Source of the DNA: Spirometra erinaceieuropaei
Taxonomy: Eukaryota; Platyhelminthes; Cestoda; Diphyllobothriidea; Diphyllobothriidae
DNA length: 64,000 nucleotides
Reading direction: 5' to 3'
NCBI GenBank assembly: GCA_902702965.1
Contig: CACRXP010000001.1
Span: forward strand, 4,712,195-4,776,194
Below are positions 43,096 through 54,345 of this stretch, one piece after another. The notes under the pieces were generated by a model. It saw only the letters and a program-made list of their open reading frames with translations. It was not told the origin of the DNA and made no database searches. Position 1 is the first letter of the stretch; every line of letters begins with the position of its first letter. Position numbers and translations under genes: made by a program.

Positions 43096-44190
43096 TAAGT
43101 TAAGACAAGTCTGTCTTAGGTGCGGGGAAGTCGATATTTCCCCGCTCAAACTAAAAAGGTTACTGAACATCAATATGTCTATGTCTCTTGCGCAACCAAT
43201 CCCACTAAAACGCTGACACGTGAAAATAATGCACTGCTGAGAGAACCAAAGGCCTCAACGGTAATCTCACCAACAGGCCGACAAAAACTCGAGAAACGGG
43301 TTTGGTCAGTATCTATGGCCTTACAAAAAGTCATATAGAGGGCTCTACCCAACGGTCAATCGTTTCACTCAAGGTTGTTTCCACTTACGGATTGTAAAAC
43401 TAGGTGTTCTGGAAGTCTCTTCTTAGCGACTGCTGATATAGACGCGGACGCCGGGGAGCGTACCTGTTGTTTACGCCTCCAGCGTAAACGTGCTCGACGG
43501 AAGATGGAAACGGCAGGCACGGTCCTTTGCTTAAACGTCCTTCTAAGCAGAAGACCTGAGCGTAACGTTCTAATGAGAGTCTACCGGAAGAAAACTTGGC
43601 TTGGACAATATATATAAGACAACTGCTTCATGAAGCCTAACGAAAACTCAAGCTTATCCGTTGCTTGGCGCGAAGAGCTAGAAATAGCTGTTCAGCAGAT
43701 AGCACTGGCGAGGAACTTACACTGAAGAAATTGGAAAACCACTTCCGATGCGGATGGTCGAGAATGCAGCAACAGAGTTCTGAAGTTGCGACTGTCTTGA
43801 CTGGACATAACGGCACACAAGTTCATCCAGATCACATGTCTCGCCAGAAATGACTCCTACTTTTGTCACGATGGATTTTCTTTCAATTCCTCGGCCCGCA
43901 ATACATTAACAAGTCCAGTAACCCACCGCCTACCTATTTGACGTTCATACGTTGCTTAGGAGAAGAATTAGCCTCGTAGACAGCAAAGTTTTCAGTGCGG
44001 GTGTTGATGCGACAAATGTCTGAGCAATTAACGCATTATTAGGTAACACTGAATCACAAAAAAGAAGGAACAGGCGAGTCCCAGGAAGTAGATAGTGAGA
44101 ATAATAGGAGGAAAAATAAAACGAAACGATCGCCGGGACAAGAAGGTTTGGATTCAGTACGTGCATAACACTATCCTTCGGCAGGACGAG
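43096..44190. other. Unassigned stretch
   Basis: No supported feature. Confidence 0.4.
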
Positions 44191-44465
44191 AGGCCCGTGG
44201 CCCAGTGGTTAGAGGCGTTGGACTTCTAACTTACAGGTCGCGAGTTCGAGCCCCAGAAGTTCCACACTTCGGGGTTGGGTATGACTGGCTGACGACGGCT
44301 AATAAGCCATAAATGATCATTCCAGTCTCTCTTCTCCTTGTCGGTAATAACACACTGCCTATATCATGCGCCGCTGTGCGGCTGGCTGGTTGGCCTCGGG
44401 AAAGAGCCCGTAAGGCACAAGGGAACGAGTGAGTTCCGTAAGAACGATCGGTGAGCGTCCCTCCA
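44191..44465 (+). mobile_element. SINE-1, most complete copy (tRNA head, hammerhead, tail)
   Basis: The tRNA-like head at about 44191-44260 has A box TGGCCCAGTGG (44198-44208), box B AGTTCGAGCCC (44243-44253) and an anticodon-like loop CTTCTAA, consistent with a tRNA-Arg(TCT)-like origin. A linker TTCGGGGTTGGGTATGACTG leads to a hammerhead-like fold at 44283-44327. CTTGTCGGTAA, the palindrome GCGCCGCTGTGCGGC and a tail ending GATCGGTGAGCG follow. RNA polymerase III transcription from the head would give an RNA containing the ribozyme. It lies directly upstream of a PLE fragment. Confidence 0.82.
44283..44327 (+). ncRNA. Hammerhead-like ribozyme of SINE-1 (one core base changed)
   Basis: Stem I GACTGG (44283-44288) pairs perfectly with CCAGTC (44322-44327). 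The core CTGACGA lies at 44289-44295. Stem II is GGC/GCC with loop TAATAA, flanked by an unpaired C and A. Then comes TAA (44310-44312), where GAA is required. Stem III is the 8-nt palindrome ATGATCAT (44313-44320), then T17. Other copies have ATGGCCAT, so both central changes keep it self-complementary. G12 mutated to T makes this copy inactive, but the family consensus from five copies is complete. Confidence 0.65.
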
Positions 44466-44469
44466 CCAC

Positions 44470-45460
44470 CTTCAACATTATCGACGGGGTCCAGGTGATG
44501 GAATTCAAAGAACACCTCAAGGCCGTCTTCTCAAGATGGAGAGTGAGGAGAAAAACCAGCCAGTCTTCCTTGATGTCCTCGTCCATCTCAAAGATAGAGG
44601 TTGCGTACAAACTTTATTTCTCAGGAAAGCCACTGATACGACGGAAGTAATGAGCTTTAGCAGTGGTCACCCAATAAACCACAAAGGGAGTTGCGAAAGG
44701 GCGCCATACCGACATGTCGACGCGCATTTCGGCGAACCGGAAGACAAGGTTGCTGAATCACAATATCTTCAACGAGTGCTTAGAGCGCATGCATAGCCGC
44801 GGAGTTTCGTCAACCGGTGTGTATGCGTAAACTCGAAAAGGGACAAAATTCCTCCGACTCGTGCGTGAAGAACGTCTCAGGGGCCGTCAGCCGCCTTCTA
44901 GCACCATTCGGATTCGGGGTTGTACACAACCATCAAACGCCAGGTCATGAGGCCGAAAGATCCACTGCTACGATAGTGGACGTCCGGAGTCGTTTGCCGG
45001 ATTTGGTGCAGTTGTGAATAAAGCCACTATGTCAAGGAAATTGGAAGATTACTCCGAACGCGAATAGTCAGTCATGCATCAGAAGTAAGGAGGAATCACG
45101 CTAGCTTCCAGATCGCTGCTCATTCAAGAGGACCCGGCCGCACCTTCAAGTCTGATCAGGCCAAAATTCTCGCAAGAGTTGCTGACCGCATGAACCGCGA
45201 GCTGCTTCAGTCATGTTCTACAGCCCGCATTCAAATAATAAGTACAACGACCTTCCATCCTATATTCAGCTCTGTGACTTTGTTTGTGAAAAATGATAAG
45301 ACGCACGGAGAGAATGCGCGCGGCTAACAGTTCCGGTGCCACTGAGCCAAACTGCCGAGTAATCCGTCACGTAATGAATCAACGGCGGTAGTGAAATCGC
45401 AACCACTAACAAGTCGGTTATGGACCCGCAGGCAATCATCGCATCAAAAACGAAACCAAG
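44470..45460 (+). mobile_element. Decayed Penelope-like element fragment
   Basis: A plus-strand RT C-terminal remnant (EKNQPVFLDVLVHLKDRG, then ATDTTEVMSFSSGHPINHKG and EDKVAESQYLQRVLRAHA, to about 44796) is followed by frameshifted pieces of the linker (NVSGAVSRLLAPFGFGVVHN). Traces of the GIY-YIG C-terminus extend to about 45230. The sequence is collinear with the 45480 element but more diverged. No clean ribozyme is found at its 3' end; the next sequence is the inverted neighbour. Confidence 0.75.
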
Positions 45461-45520
45461 AGATGAAGGCGTTGCTATTTGAAAGACGAAGATGCTATCA
45501 CTGGAACAAGAAATTTATTG

Positions 45521-45562
45521 GCCTGGCGTTTGGGATTGTCACTCGAATCCATCATCAGAGAC
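45521..45562 (-). pseudogene. Hammerhead remnant, core mutated
   Basis: CTGATGA (45558-45552) and the GTCT/AGGC stem I remain. GAA has become CAA and ACGT has become ACGC, removing an essential base and the A15.1-U16.1 pair. Predicted inactive. Confidence 0.75.
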
Positions 45563-46650
45563 ATTCGCAGATAAAGGTGATGGTGGCACTCGGAGTGCAG
45601 TATTTAGAGCACGTGGCTGCCGTGGGACCATATGCGCGCTTTAATTAACAACTCTCGCAATCACCGCTGGGGTCGTAATTAATGCGCTGGTGGCTTGTCA
45701 GTCCGAGACCGAACCGTTAATTGACGTAATTTCGTCATCAGTTCTGGATGCTGGTGTGACAATTGCTCGGAAAACTGGCTCACTGCCACTGGGAAAATTG
45801 CTTGCCCGCGCACTCCCCATTTGACTGATTCTCCTGCCCATGGAAAATCGCAGCACGGAATATGGTACCGGGAGGTCATTGTGCTTGTAGATGGATTGCG
45901 GGCCTGAGAACTAGGACTCGAGCAGCTCGCGGCTCACGCGGTTGACACCCCATGCGAGGATTTCGGCCTCTTGAAATTTGAAAATATGGCCGAGTCACAG
46001 CGAGTGTGCCGCCATCTGAGAGTTAACGTTTCCCCGCCTCACTGCTGCTGCGTGCTCGGCAATTCGCGTACGGAGTAATCTCCCAGTTTCTCCGACATAG
46101 TTGCTTTGTCCGCAACTACACCAGATCCGGTAAACGACTCCAGACGTTTCCTGCTGTGGCAGCGGGTCTTTTGGCCTCATGACTTGGTCCTTCCGGCCTG
46201 TGTGCAACCCCAACTCCAAGTGGAGTGAGAAGACGACTGACGGCTTCCGAAACGTTCTTCACGTATGGAAGAGCCCGCCAGAACTTGGGGCCGGTTGGAT
46301 TTGGTCTCTGGTGTCCTTTTCGTATGCACTGGTTGATAAACTTGCGCGGGTAACCATTGACTCTCAGTGCCCGTCGAAGATATTGCAATTCAGCAACCTT
46401 GTCTTCCATTTCACTGCAGTGCGTCTCAACGCGCCGGTATATCGCCCTTACGCAAATGCGTTTGTGACTGATCGGGTGGTTGCTATTGAAGTTCAGTATT
46501 TGCGTCGTATTTGTCGCTCGGGCTGACAAGTTACCACCGCATCAATTACGATCCCAGTGGTGATTGTGAGAGCTGTTAATATACAGTGTCGCATATGGTC
46601 CCACGGCAGCCACGCGCTATAATTACTGCACTCCTTGTGCCACCATCACC

Positions 46651-46705
46651 TTTATCTATGACTGCCTCTGATGATTGGCTCGAGAGAGAATCAGAAACTT
46701 TAGGC
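46651..46705 (+). pseudogene. Hammerhead remnant in inverted end of PLE derivative
   Basis: CTGATGA is at 46668-46674 and GAA at 46694-46696, but ACGTC has become ACTTT, stem II is mismatched, and stem I is altered (CTGC for GTCT at the core side). Predicted inactive. Confidence 0.7.
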
Positions 46706-46835
46706 AAACGAAATTTTGCTCCAGCGATCGCACCTCCTGCTTCTGGGATTACAATGCGGCAGGTAGCTACTGGGACGAGGTCAGTCAGACAACTCTTGCA
46801 CAGTTGGTAGTCAGGAATGGGGAAGCAGACGGCAA

Positions 46836-47036
46836 TCTTAACCCTAACCCTAACCGAAATCGTAAACGTAACCGTAGCCCTTAGACATAGACCTAACAAT
46901 AAAACCTCAACGGAATACTGATACCTAGTCTTAAACGCAAACCCTTACCGTAGCCCGAAAATCTAAGCCCAAAGGGCATAACCCGAACCCGAAAATCGGA
47001 CACCATTAACCGGTACCCTAACCCTAACCTCAAACG
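46836..47036 (+). repeat. Degenerate telomere-like tract
   Basis: Begins with clean TTAACCCTAACCCTAACCG, decays into CGTAAACGTAACC-type variants, and ends TACCCTAACCCTAACCT. It lies about 100 bp beyond the PLE derivative. Confidence 0.7.
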
Positions 47037-47849
47037 TAAAACGGAAATCAAATGAGTCAGATATGATTATGTAGCCCCACAAAGGCCCCAGTAAACAAAC
47101 CCCAGCCACCCGTAATACGAGGCCTGGCTGCCAATTGTGATCTAGCCGAAATGTCAACCATCAGTGACAACTTCAAGAGCCGGCTTCCACTAGGATAGCG
47201 ACGGCATCCTAAAAATGCTGCAGCATTTGTGCAAATATTGCAGGTTCTGATGATGAATTTAAACCTCACGCTCAAAATAACAGTGAAATGAATCTTTTAT
47301 ATCATCGTTCATATCTCTTTCATCAAGATCTGAATTCCTTTGTTTGCAGCAATGATCATACAAATATGTTATATCGATTTACGTCTTCCCCTTTTTGAAT
47401 GGAATGCAACTTCTACTTTCTAGTATTGACGCCTTGAAAAGACAAGTATAACAAACATAACTTATGTATAGAACTCAGAAGTTATAAGGGAATCTTTACA
47501 AACACCAAACCAGGCCTCTAAAAAGCGCTGCGACAGGTACCGCGGACAAAAGCCTGCTACATCAAGCTAAAAATACATTTTGTTAAAATACCCATAGGAA
47601 AGAAAACTGGTTGACCGAAAGCAGTCTACAACTGGCAGAGGAGAAGGAAGTAAAGCAGTCTGTTCAGCAGTTCCCCTCAACAACGGTGAGCAATTTCCGG
47701 CTTGAGGTTGGAATGTCCGGCAATTAAAGATGTTTATGACAAACAGCGAGTCAAACAAGGGCAGGGGTGGAACATATCGACAGTATTGAAGGTAGGCAGG
47801 CACGCACGCGGGCGGGGATTACAGAGAATATGAGGTCACTCAGGGGGGA
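47037..47849. other. Unassigned stretch
   Basis: No supported feature. Confidence 0.4.
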
Positions 47850-48103
47850 AGGCGTATGCCAAGAAGGCGGACTGCAAATAGATGGGGTTGCCAGGCCGGT
47901 GGGACAGCCATCAAATATGAACAAACGAGTTATTCTCAGATAAACTGACCGGGTCCAGGGGTTAGACGCCGGACTGTCACGGTCATCTGTCGCCCACCAC
48001 CACGGCTGCCTACGATGCTCTTTCGAAATAAATATGCATATATATCTGCCTGTGCGCCAGTCCACTATTTGCTCAGAAAGCGACAGCTCTCACGAATAGC
48101 AAA
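47850..48103 (+). promoter_or_regulatory. Duplicated 5' flank of receptor B
   Basis: Inverted match to 34327-34590. ATGCATATATATCT at about 48033-48047 is the counterpart of the TATA-like element upstream of receptor A. The match weakens beyond about 47860. Confidence 0.45.
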
Positions 48104-49147
48104 ATGGAAAAGACTTACTGGAAGTGTGCTAATACCAGTGTGCAGAAAGACGCCCTTTTTATCATCAGTGCCCTCATGAACTGCATCAGCCTGGTGATGA
48201 ATCTTGGCTTGTTAGTGCTCCTCCTGCTCTTAAGAGGCAGACCAAGGATGTTTCTATTCCAACTGCGTACTCTGATTGCTTCTGCCGTCCTCTACACTTT
48301 CATCAGGACCTGCGACCGCGTTGTACCCAGACGACTACTTTACACCAACCCTATCATGGCTCCGATTATGTGTCATATATGGTCGAGCCGATACCTCTCC
48401 GTCGTCACTTACACATTTGCGGTGTTGATTCTGAATTTCACAGTGGGGAACAGAGCAATTCAGATTGTCTGCAAATACCAACACTCATTCTCCACCTCGC
48501 TCATTGCCGATTTCGCCTACTTGGTTGGAATGTGCCTAACTAGCGTCATCTTTATGCTTCCCCAAACATTTACAGTGAAATGGGATGGCAAATATTGTCG
48601 ATGTCTCGACACAGACGTGCCCTACGGAATTCTCGTGTCTCTTTATACTGAGAACTTTGTTCGCTTTGGTCTGACGGCAGTGATCAGCACAATCATATTG
48701 AGCCTCTCGTGCTATAAAATTATCCAATGGGTGCGTAGCACACCGGCTGAGCAGCTTTCGGACACCTGGAACATTCTTGCCCTTCCCGGCACCACGAAGG
48801 AGCAGATGGAGGCGTATAGTCGACCGCAGGGTTGGATGACGGCAACCTTCTGTACTGTGCCACTTTCGGTGAATTTCTTTGTAATCAGCCTCTACGACTC
48901 TGGGTACAAATTCATGTGTGCTGTTGGGTTATGCACGATAATGTGGAACTCTCCATTATCTAGGGCAGACCTCTTTTTGGCTGACGTTCAACTGCTCGTC
49001 TTGCCAATCGTAATCACCGTCTACATTCCAGCATTGCGTGAGCTACCAAAGCATGCCTATCAAGGAGTCATCTCGCTAGCCCGTAGGGTATGCAAGGGAC
49101 GATGGACGGTAGATGGCAGTGGACGGCATGACTCCAGGATCCCTTAG
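48104..49147 (+). CDS. Orphan seven-transmembrane (GPCR-like) receptor B
   Basis: Single-exon, 347 residues, same length and start as receptor A, with 29 substitutions (about 92% identity counted by eye). Shared: NTS sequon at N10, C90 with C165/C167, GNRAIQIV at the TM3 end, the long third intracellular loop RSTPAEQLSDTWNILALPGT, and a basic tail. Fifteen of the 29 changes fall in residues 259-316 (end of TM6, third extracellular loop, TM7), for example LLFSI to FVISL, while the intracellular loops barely differ. This could reflect altered ligand recognition with conserved coupling (inference). Stop at 49145-49147. Membrane location is predicted; function is unknown. Confidence 0.85.
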   Translation: MEKTYWKCANTSVQKDALFIISALMNCISLVMNLGLLVLLLLLRGRPRMFLFQLRTLIASAVLYTFIRTCDRVVPRRLLYTNPIMAPIMCHIWSSRYLSVVTYTFAVLILNFTVGNRAIQIVCKYQHSFSTSLIADFAYLVGMCLTSVIFMLPQTFTVKWDGKYCRCLDTDVPYGILVSLYTENFVRFGLTAVISTIILSLSCYKIIQWVRSTPAEQLSDTWNILALPGTTKEQMEAYSRPQGWMTATFCTVPLSVNFFVISLYDSGYKFMCAVGLCTIMWNSPLSRADLFLADVQLLVLPIVITVYIPALRELPKHAYQGVISLARRVCKGRWTVDGSGRHDSRIP

Positions 49148-50284
49148 ATGTGTTTTGGATACAAGATGTGCAATTTCTTGTGTTTGTTCTTGTTCGCGCG
49201 TCTGTCTGTTTACCGTATTTTTGGCAACCATGTATAGTCATCACTTATCACACAGACTGATTCACATGAAGATTGGCCGATATCGAGGTGACTGAATTCC
49301 ATTCTGCCTGCGGCTAACGCTCGGTAGTTCGTACTGCCGACCATATACCTTTTCCATACGATGGACGAAGAATGGAAGGATGGGGTTTTGCTAAATATGC
49401 AGACGAGGGGAGACATGTGCGAAATGAACTTCTTTTTGTTAACGAAGAACAAAGCATCGATTTTCGCAGTTGCCCGTATTACTCTTTATTACACCGTCAC
49501 TTAAGGTGCGAAGATCGTGCTTTATTGCGTCTTTTAGTCTTAATAAACACATCAGCAAATCATGTCCCATATTTTTGTTGGCTAAATATAACTGTGAGAT
49601 GATCGAGCACAGGTGTGCATATGCAAATTTGTTTTATTGCATATTTCTTGATGAAACGTCACTTAAAGATTAAATGTACTCGTCTTGTAGGTTGATCCGC
49701 CTGATTGCAGTTTTTGCATAGTTCATTTTCGAAGCTACTTTGATGTCTCTAAATGGAGATCTGCTCAGTCATGCTAATCTCTACGTGGTTTCATTTGTTC
49801 GATAACAGAATGTTTTCGTCGAGACACCAAAGATGCAGGAGTGCAATCGCAAAGAACAAATTTGTATGATATGTAGGAAGAAAGGGAAAATAACTTTGAA
49901 GGTAAAATTAACCTTTATGCAAGAAAACCATGAACACTCATTATGTATAAACGACAATACATAGCGTAGGTATTGCACCCATTGCTATCAGTGATTTGCT
50001 ATTTTTGAGCAATCAGACGCGATGCGTTCAGATATATCGCAGCACAGCCAATGGTAGGTAATGATAAGTCGAAGAGCAACGTCCGCGATGAAGGAGTGAA
50101 CTCAAACGATCGTTTCTCAACTCTCTGAGCTAAGGTCATGACAGGGTACGCAACGCGGAGTCAAGCGATCGCTTCTCGATGGAATGAACTAGGATCTATG
50201 TCCGAACGCAAACTCTATGTTTGGAGGAGTAATGAACAAAACACGACCTACTTAAACATGTATAAGGGGCATTCCTTATATGCC
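49148..50284. other. Unassigned stretch downstream of receptor B
   Basis: Faint similarity to the receptor A 3' flank persists for about 40 bp after the stop. The remainder shows nothing I can support. Confidence 0.4.
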
Positions 50285-50690
50285 GTAGATACTATAGATA
50301 AGTATACTTTAGGCTAGTAGGCAATAACCTTGACGACCATACTGAAAACGATAAGTACGATATAAATGTTAATTGCACATCGTATTAACATTTGGCCAGT
50401 AACATATTTGTTTCAGAAAACGTTTTTACAGTGCTGGACTGCAAAGGGTGCGCAGACGGCCTTTTCCATGTACATATGAAATTTTACGTGCAGTTATATA
50501 CAATCAGCATAAAGTGCAGTCATTTGCGTAGTTCGCGAGGAAAAATTTCATGAAACGTCAGGGCTGCGTCCCATAGGGATGGAATCAGGGCCGCAGATAG
50601 CCCTGTATTGAGAGTCGTCGTTTATCAAAGATCAAACGATCCAGCTGCCTTTGCAATACAGCCATTGTATCAGATATCAATATTTGACTT
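50285..50690 (-). mobile_element. LINE 3' end, second copy
   Basis: Minus-strand ISDTMAVLQRQLDRLIFDKR, then RLSIQGYLRP before the stop, followed by the same 3' UTR as 41776-42245 (shared GACTGCACTTTATGCTGATT and TATGTTACTG). It lacks the TTATT tail and the upstream RT. Moderately diverged from the first copy. Confidence 0.7.
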
Positions 50691-50899
50691 CGTGGCCTTC
50701 ACCATATCCTTACTGCGACGGCTATTAGATACAAATATCTGCACAATTATTCCGTTAATGAGCTGCTCAGGCAATTGCCTTAAATTCATGCAGACGTTTA
50801 TTCATAATGCAAAGACTGCGCTTGTTTCAGATATTACCCTATAAAACCACAAAGCGGCAAATCGGATGTCACTTGGCACACCATAGCAATGCGATAAGC

Positions 50900-51110
50900 A
50901 ACCACAGTTGTGCAGAACGCACCTCTATCTTCTCCTTTATTAAAAAACAACCTTAACTACCGTTCTGTTATTCAGGAGGTAAAAAAGACATTTCAGGATA
51001 ATATATAATGGTCTTTCAAGTTAACCAGTATGATTATTGTTGCTTGTTTTCTTCACTTTGCGTCGTTCTTGAAATTAAATCAGCGTCTCCCAAAAAAACA
51101 CTTGCAGTGT
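50900..51110 (+). repeat. Unclassified dispersed repeat X, copy 3
   Basis: GTTCTGTTATTCAGGAGGT, AATGGTCTTTCAAGTTAACC, AGTATGATTATTGTTGCTTG and GAAATTAAATCAGCGTCTCC are in the same order as copy 1. Confidence 0.65.
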
Positions 51111-52539
51111 CAAGTTGTAAGGCTGGGGATCATGCTGCCATTGAAAGAACTGTCTGGAGTTGTTTGGCAGATGATACTTAATTCCTCTCAAAGCATTATT
51201 TCAACCGTCACGAGCGGCGATGCTCACGGTGGGTGCAAGGATGATGAATTGAGCGTGGAGTGGTGCATGATGATAGTAGGCTTGCGAAGCATCTGTCGCA
51301 CCCTCCCCTCCATCACTCATATGCACGCAGTCGGAAAATAGAGTCGGGACGGTCGGAGGCGGTCTCGGGGACGGTGTCTGACAAGGCCAAACCGACTGTA
51401 GGCACGTGGGCCATATGATCATATTCAGCAGGCATTTATCAGGCCCCGTAGTAGAATTGGAATCGGCTCGAAACCCATCTGCTTTTGATTGGCAGTTATT
51501 TTGCCCGTAACCCCACGTACGCACAGAAGTGACCATGTGAGCCGAGGCGTTCAGAGTGAACACGTTGGGGAAACGGAAATATTAGATTTGAACGGCTAAG
51601 CAAGAACGAGCTATGAGCGGGATTTATGCCTTATCTCACAGGACGGAAGTCCGTAACATCTTTACCCTCGATTACTTAGAAATTCCCGCGGGAGATGAAA
51701 ATGGCTTGATTCGGGTTCTGCTGTTTCGCGCTCATCCTGCCAGTAACAAACGCAGATGCTTCCCATCTCGATATTTAGAGTGAAAACTTTGTCGTACGAT
51801 GCGAGTGCTGATTAGGGGGACTATAATCATGAGCTGAAGAATTTTTGCGCGAATGAAAACAACAGTAATAAAATCATATCCATAAATGTGTAGAATGAGT
51901 ACGACCCATCCGTGTTCACATCACGTACGATCCTCTTTGACGATTGGAGGAATCTAGAAATTTAACCGAAGCATGGTCAAGTTAGGGATTCATATACGAC
52001 TTATCCACTGTACATTTTGCTGTACTTATCTGTTGCCACCTCAAAATTCGGTTTTGAATGCGAGTTCCAAACATCGGTTGCGCCAATTTTTTGTTGGGCA
52101 GATTTGGTCCCATCATTCATAAGGGGCTTTTTGTTTGAAAATCCTTATATCGCTTGTTACAGGTCCTTATATCAGGGAATGGTGGGAGAATACGGCTGTT
52201 TTCCCAATTTCACTGTTCATGCTCTCAAACGCCTCCATTAACCAGTTAGCCTAGCTGCAACCAAAGAGTTCATCGAACAGTCAGTGCGACCTACCAAAGA
52301 CTGTTGCCTATAATTTCTTTCCATGGCACATTGCTGAGCATGCCGTTTCGTGTGATCTATGACGCAAAAGACTATTCATTGAAACATTCGCATCCACTTG
52401 GTTTAATTGTTTTTGAAGAACGCTTGTAAGCGAAATAAGTCCAACAATTTCACCCTCCACTGCATGGCATTTCAAGTGCGAATTACGTCATCTGATGACA
52501 TTCGACCTTTGAGCATTCAGCCTTGGTTTGTTTGAGCTT
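51111..52539. other. Unassigned stretch
   Basis: No supported feature. Confidence 0.4.
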
Positions 52540-52900
52540 GACATTTTAATTACTCCGTGTGTGCTATATCCGCCATGCGTCTGCTAAGCCATGATTCAGC
52601 ACGCCATGGTCCTCGCGGCCTGGTTCGTTGGCAGTTCTCTAGCACCTGGCTCCCTGCCGAGAAGCATGCTTGCGCTCTCCCTGGATATACAGGTCGTGTT
52701 CGTGGTTGGGCAGTAATCTTCGTCCTTCTGAGCTGTTGTGGGGCTGTTGTTGGTTCAAATCCTAGTCGAGTGTTTCCTACGACCAGGATTTGTGCTGGTA
52801 CGCCTAGGTGCTGGTCCGGCCGTGCCAAGAACCTGCACTCTCTCCCGCCTCCGGCGTTCTTGTCTATGGTCTGACATCAGGTCCAGGCGGGGGAGGAGAG
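52540..52900. repeat. Possible GC-rich interspersed repeat
   Basis: GC content rises sharply against its AT-rich neighbours, and long frames are open on both strands. One minus-strand frame (DQHLGVPAQILVVGNTRLGF) reads like spurious proteins often predicted from flatworm repeats. No second copy lies in this window, so the call is tentative. Confidence 0.3.
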
Positions 52901-53419
52901 GGCGCAGTGGGTGCTGCGCAAGTCATCGTGTCTGCTCACCTTGCTATGGAGCACACGGTGGGCGTCATCGGTTGCGACGATCGAAATGTTGTTTCTTAAA
53001 AGCTGCAATAGGTTTCTCGTTTGCAGTATCTTTTTCTGTTGAGGAGCGTAAAATATTCCAGAACGGTCCTCAAAAGGACGCAATTCCCGGGAAACGCCTA
53101 GAAACTACAGTTTTTGTCCATCGAAATCCCCATTCTGTAGCATTTCTGAACACTTTCGTAATTACGCGCGAAAGGAAAGGGCATGTCGACTGAGAATTCT
53201 GTGCGGGATTTTCGGTCAATCATCACTTCAGTCGTATATGAATAGACATTTTGATCGATCTAAAAGCATAAATTGCGTGGCAAACATTCATATGCATACC
53301 AACTCAATCGCCAATTGATACTGACTATTGAGATAGAGAGGAAAAGCGGTTGGGCTTGCTAATATGTGCATACTTCGGACTCATACGCAACGCAGACAAC
53401 ATTAAAATTACTCCAATGG
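52901..53419. other. Unassigned stretch
   Basis: No supported feature. Confidence 0.35.
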
Positions 53420-54345
53420 ATTGCTGCCCATTATTAGTAGTTGGGGTTGTAATATTGATTATCATGCGAAACAACCCCAGGATATTTCAATCAAACCAAG
53501 ATGTCAGATTTTGATTGAGTTATCTTTGGCCGCGTACAAAAAATGCTTTCGATAAAAAGATCACCTCACCTTGGTTTCCGATCCTCTTATAAATTCAAAT
53601 GCACTTTACAGAAAATTTGCATAAAATTGTCCTATCACTCACTCATACTTACGCTAGTAAAATGAGCATTCAGCTCGGTTTTTTGGTATGCAGCTGTTAG
53701 GAGGTCACCTCGTTTTAAAATTTCACACCCGGCGCCAAAGCATGTTTTGATTTTAAAAAAAGATTTCAATGTATGAATAATTCTGAACCCATCTCTAGCT
53801 ACACTCGCACTTTAGATTTCAACTGTCCATGTCGTATACTTCTCGTGTAAGTAAAATCATACGTTGTTTTAATCAGTCTATAAGGCGTCATACAGGACTC
53901 ATGTCAGATTACCGTGAACGTACACATGCTGTATGCATGATAAGTAACATTAAAAAACTGGCAGATACGATTGTGTATAGATAACCCTTTCAGGGTTTTA
54001 TTGGAGATCTCATAACTCGAAACTATTTGATGCCGCGAAATACAGACCTAACATTGCAACCGGTGAAGGAAATTACTTTTTGTACATGATTTATATAAGC
54101 ACTCATACACGTATAAGCCCACCCGAAATCGATAGAAAGAAGTTCCTGCCACACAAATATTAACCTTTTAACGAGGGTGGTATCTGTAGGCGACCGTAAA
54201 GATATTGAGTCAAATGCAACATCTTGGTGCGACTAAAGTTTCTTGATATTATGTTGTGCGAGAGTGAATACTAAAACACTGTCAATGTAGTTCTTCCTAA
54301 CCTCAAAAATTTGAAATTCCTGCTAACATTTCATGTATCAAACCA
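53420..54345 (+). mobile_element. Probable heavily decayed copy of the TIR element
   Basis: Blocks in the expected order resemble the MITE: AAAAATGCTTTCG, TGGTTTCCGATCCTC, and AATTCTGAACCCATCTCTAG with ACACTCGCACTTT (compare AATTTTGAACCCGCTCTACT in the 59613 copy). Near the end comes GAAATTCCTGCTAACATTTC. Length is about right (roughly 930 bp). Divergence is high and the ends are not clear. Confidence 0.35.

Larger units (their letters stand above)
45480..46740 (-). mobile_element. Non-autonomous Penelope-like derivative, second copy
   Basis: The mirror image of 28690-29990. The body on the minus strand has the RT C-terminal part (SARATNTTQILNFNSNHPIS, 46529 to about 46220), reading on as QETSGVVYRIWCSCGQSNYV and GETGRLLRTRIAEHAAAVRR, then the GIY-YIG tail to about 45680. 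The 3' end with a hammerhead remnant is at 45562-45521. An inverted copy of the 3' end lies at the other side (about 46530-46740), also with a hammerhead remnant. The body-to-repeat junction (TCGCTCGGGCTGACAAG at about 46533) equals that of the first copy. RT motifs A-C are absent. Confidence 0.85.

Noticed and set aside
46236..46256. CGAAACGTTC on the plus strand
   Set aside because: It is the complement of PLE coding sequence (NVSEAV region) and lacks a core partner.
52550..52874. Protein gene in the GC-rich block
   Set aside because: Frames are open on both strands and resemble repeat-derived spurious proteins, not a known family.
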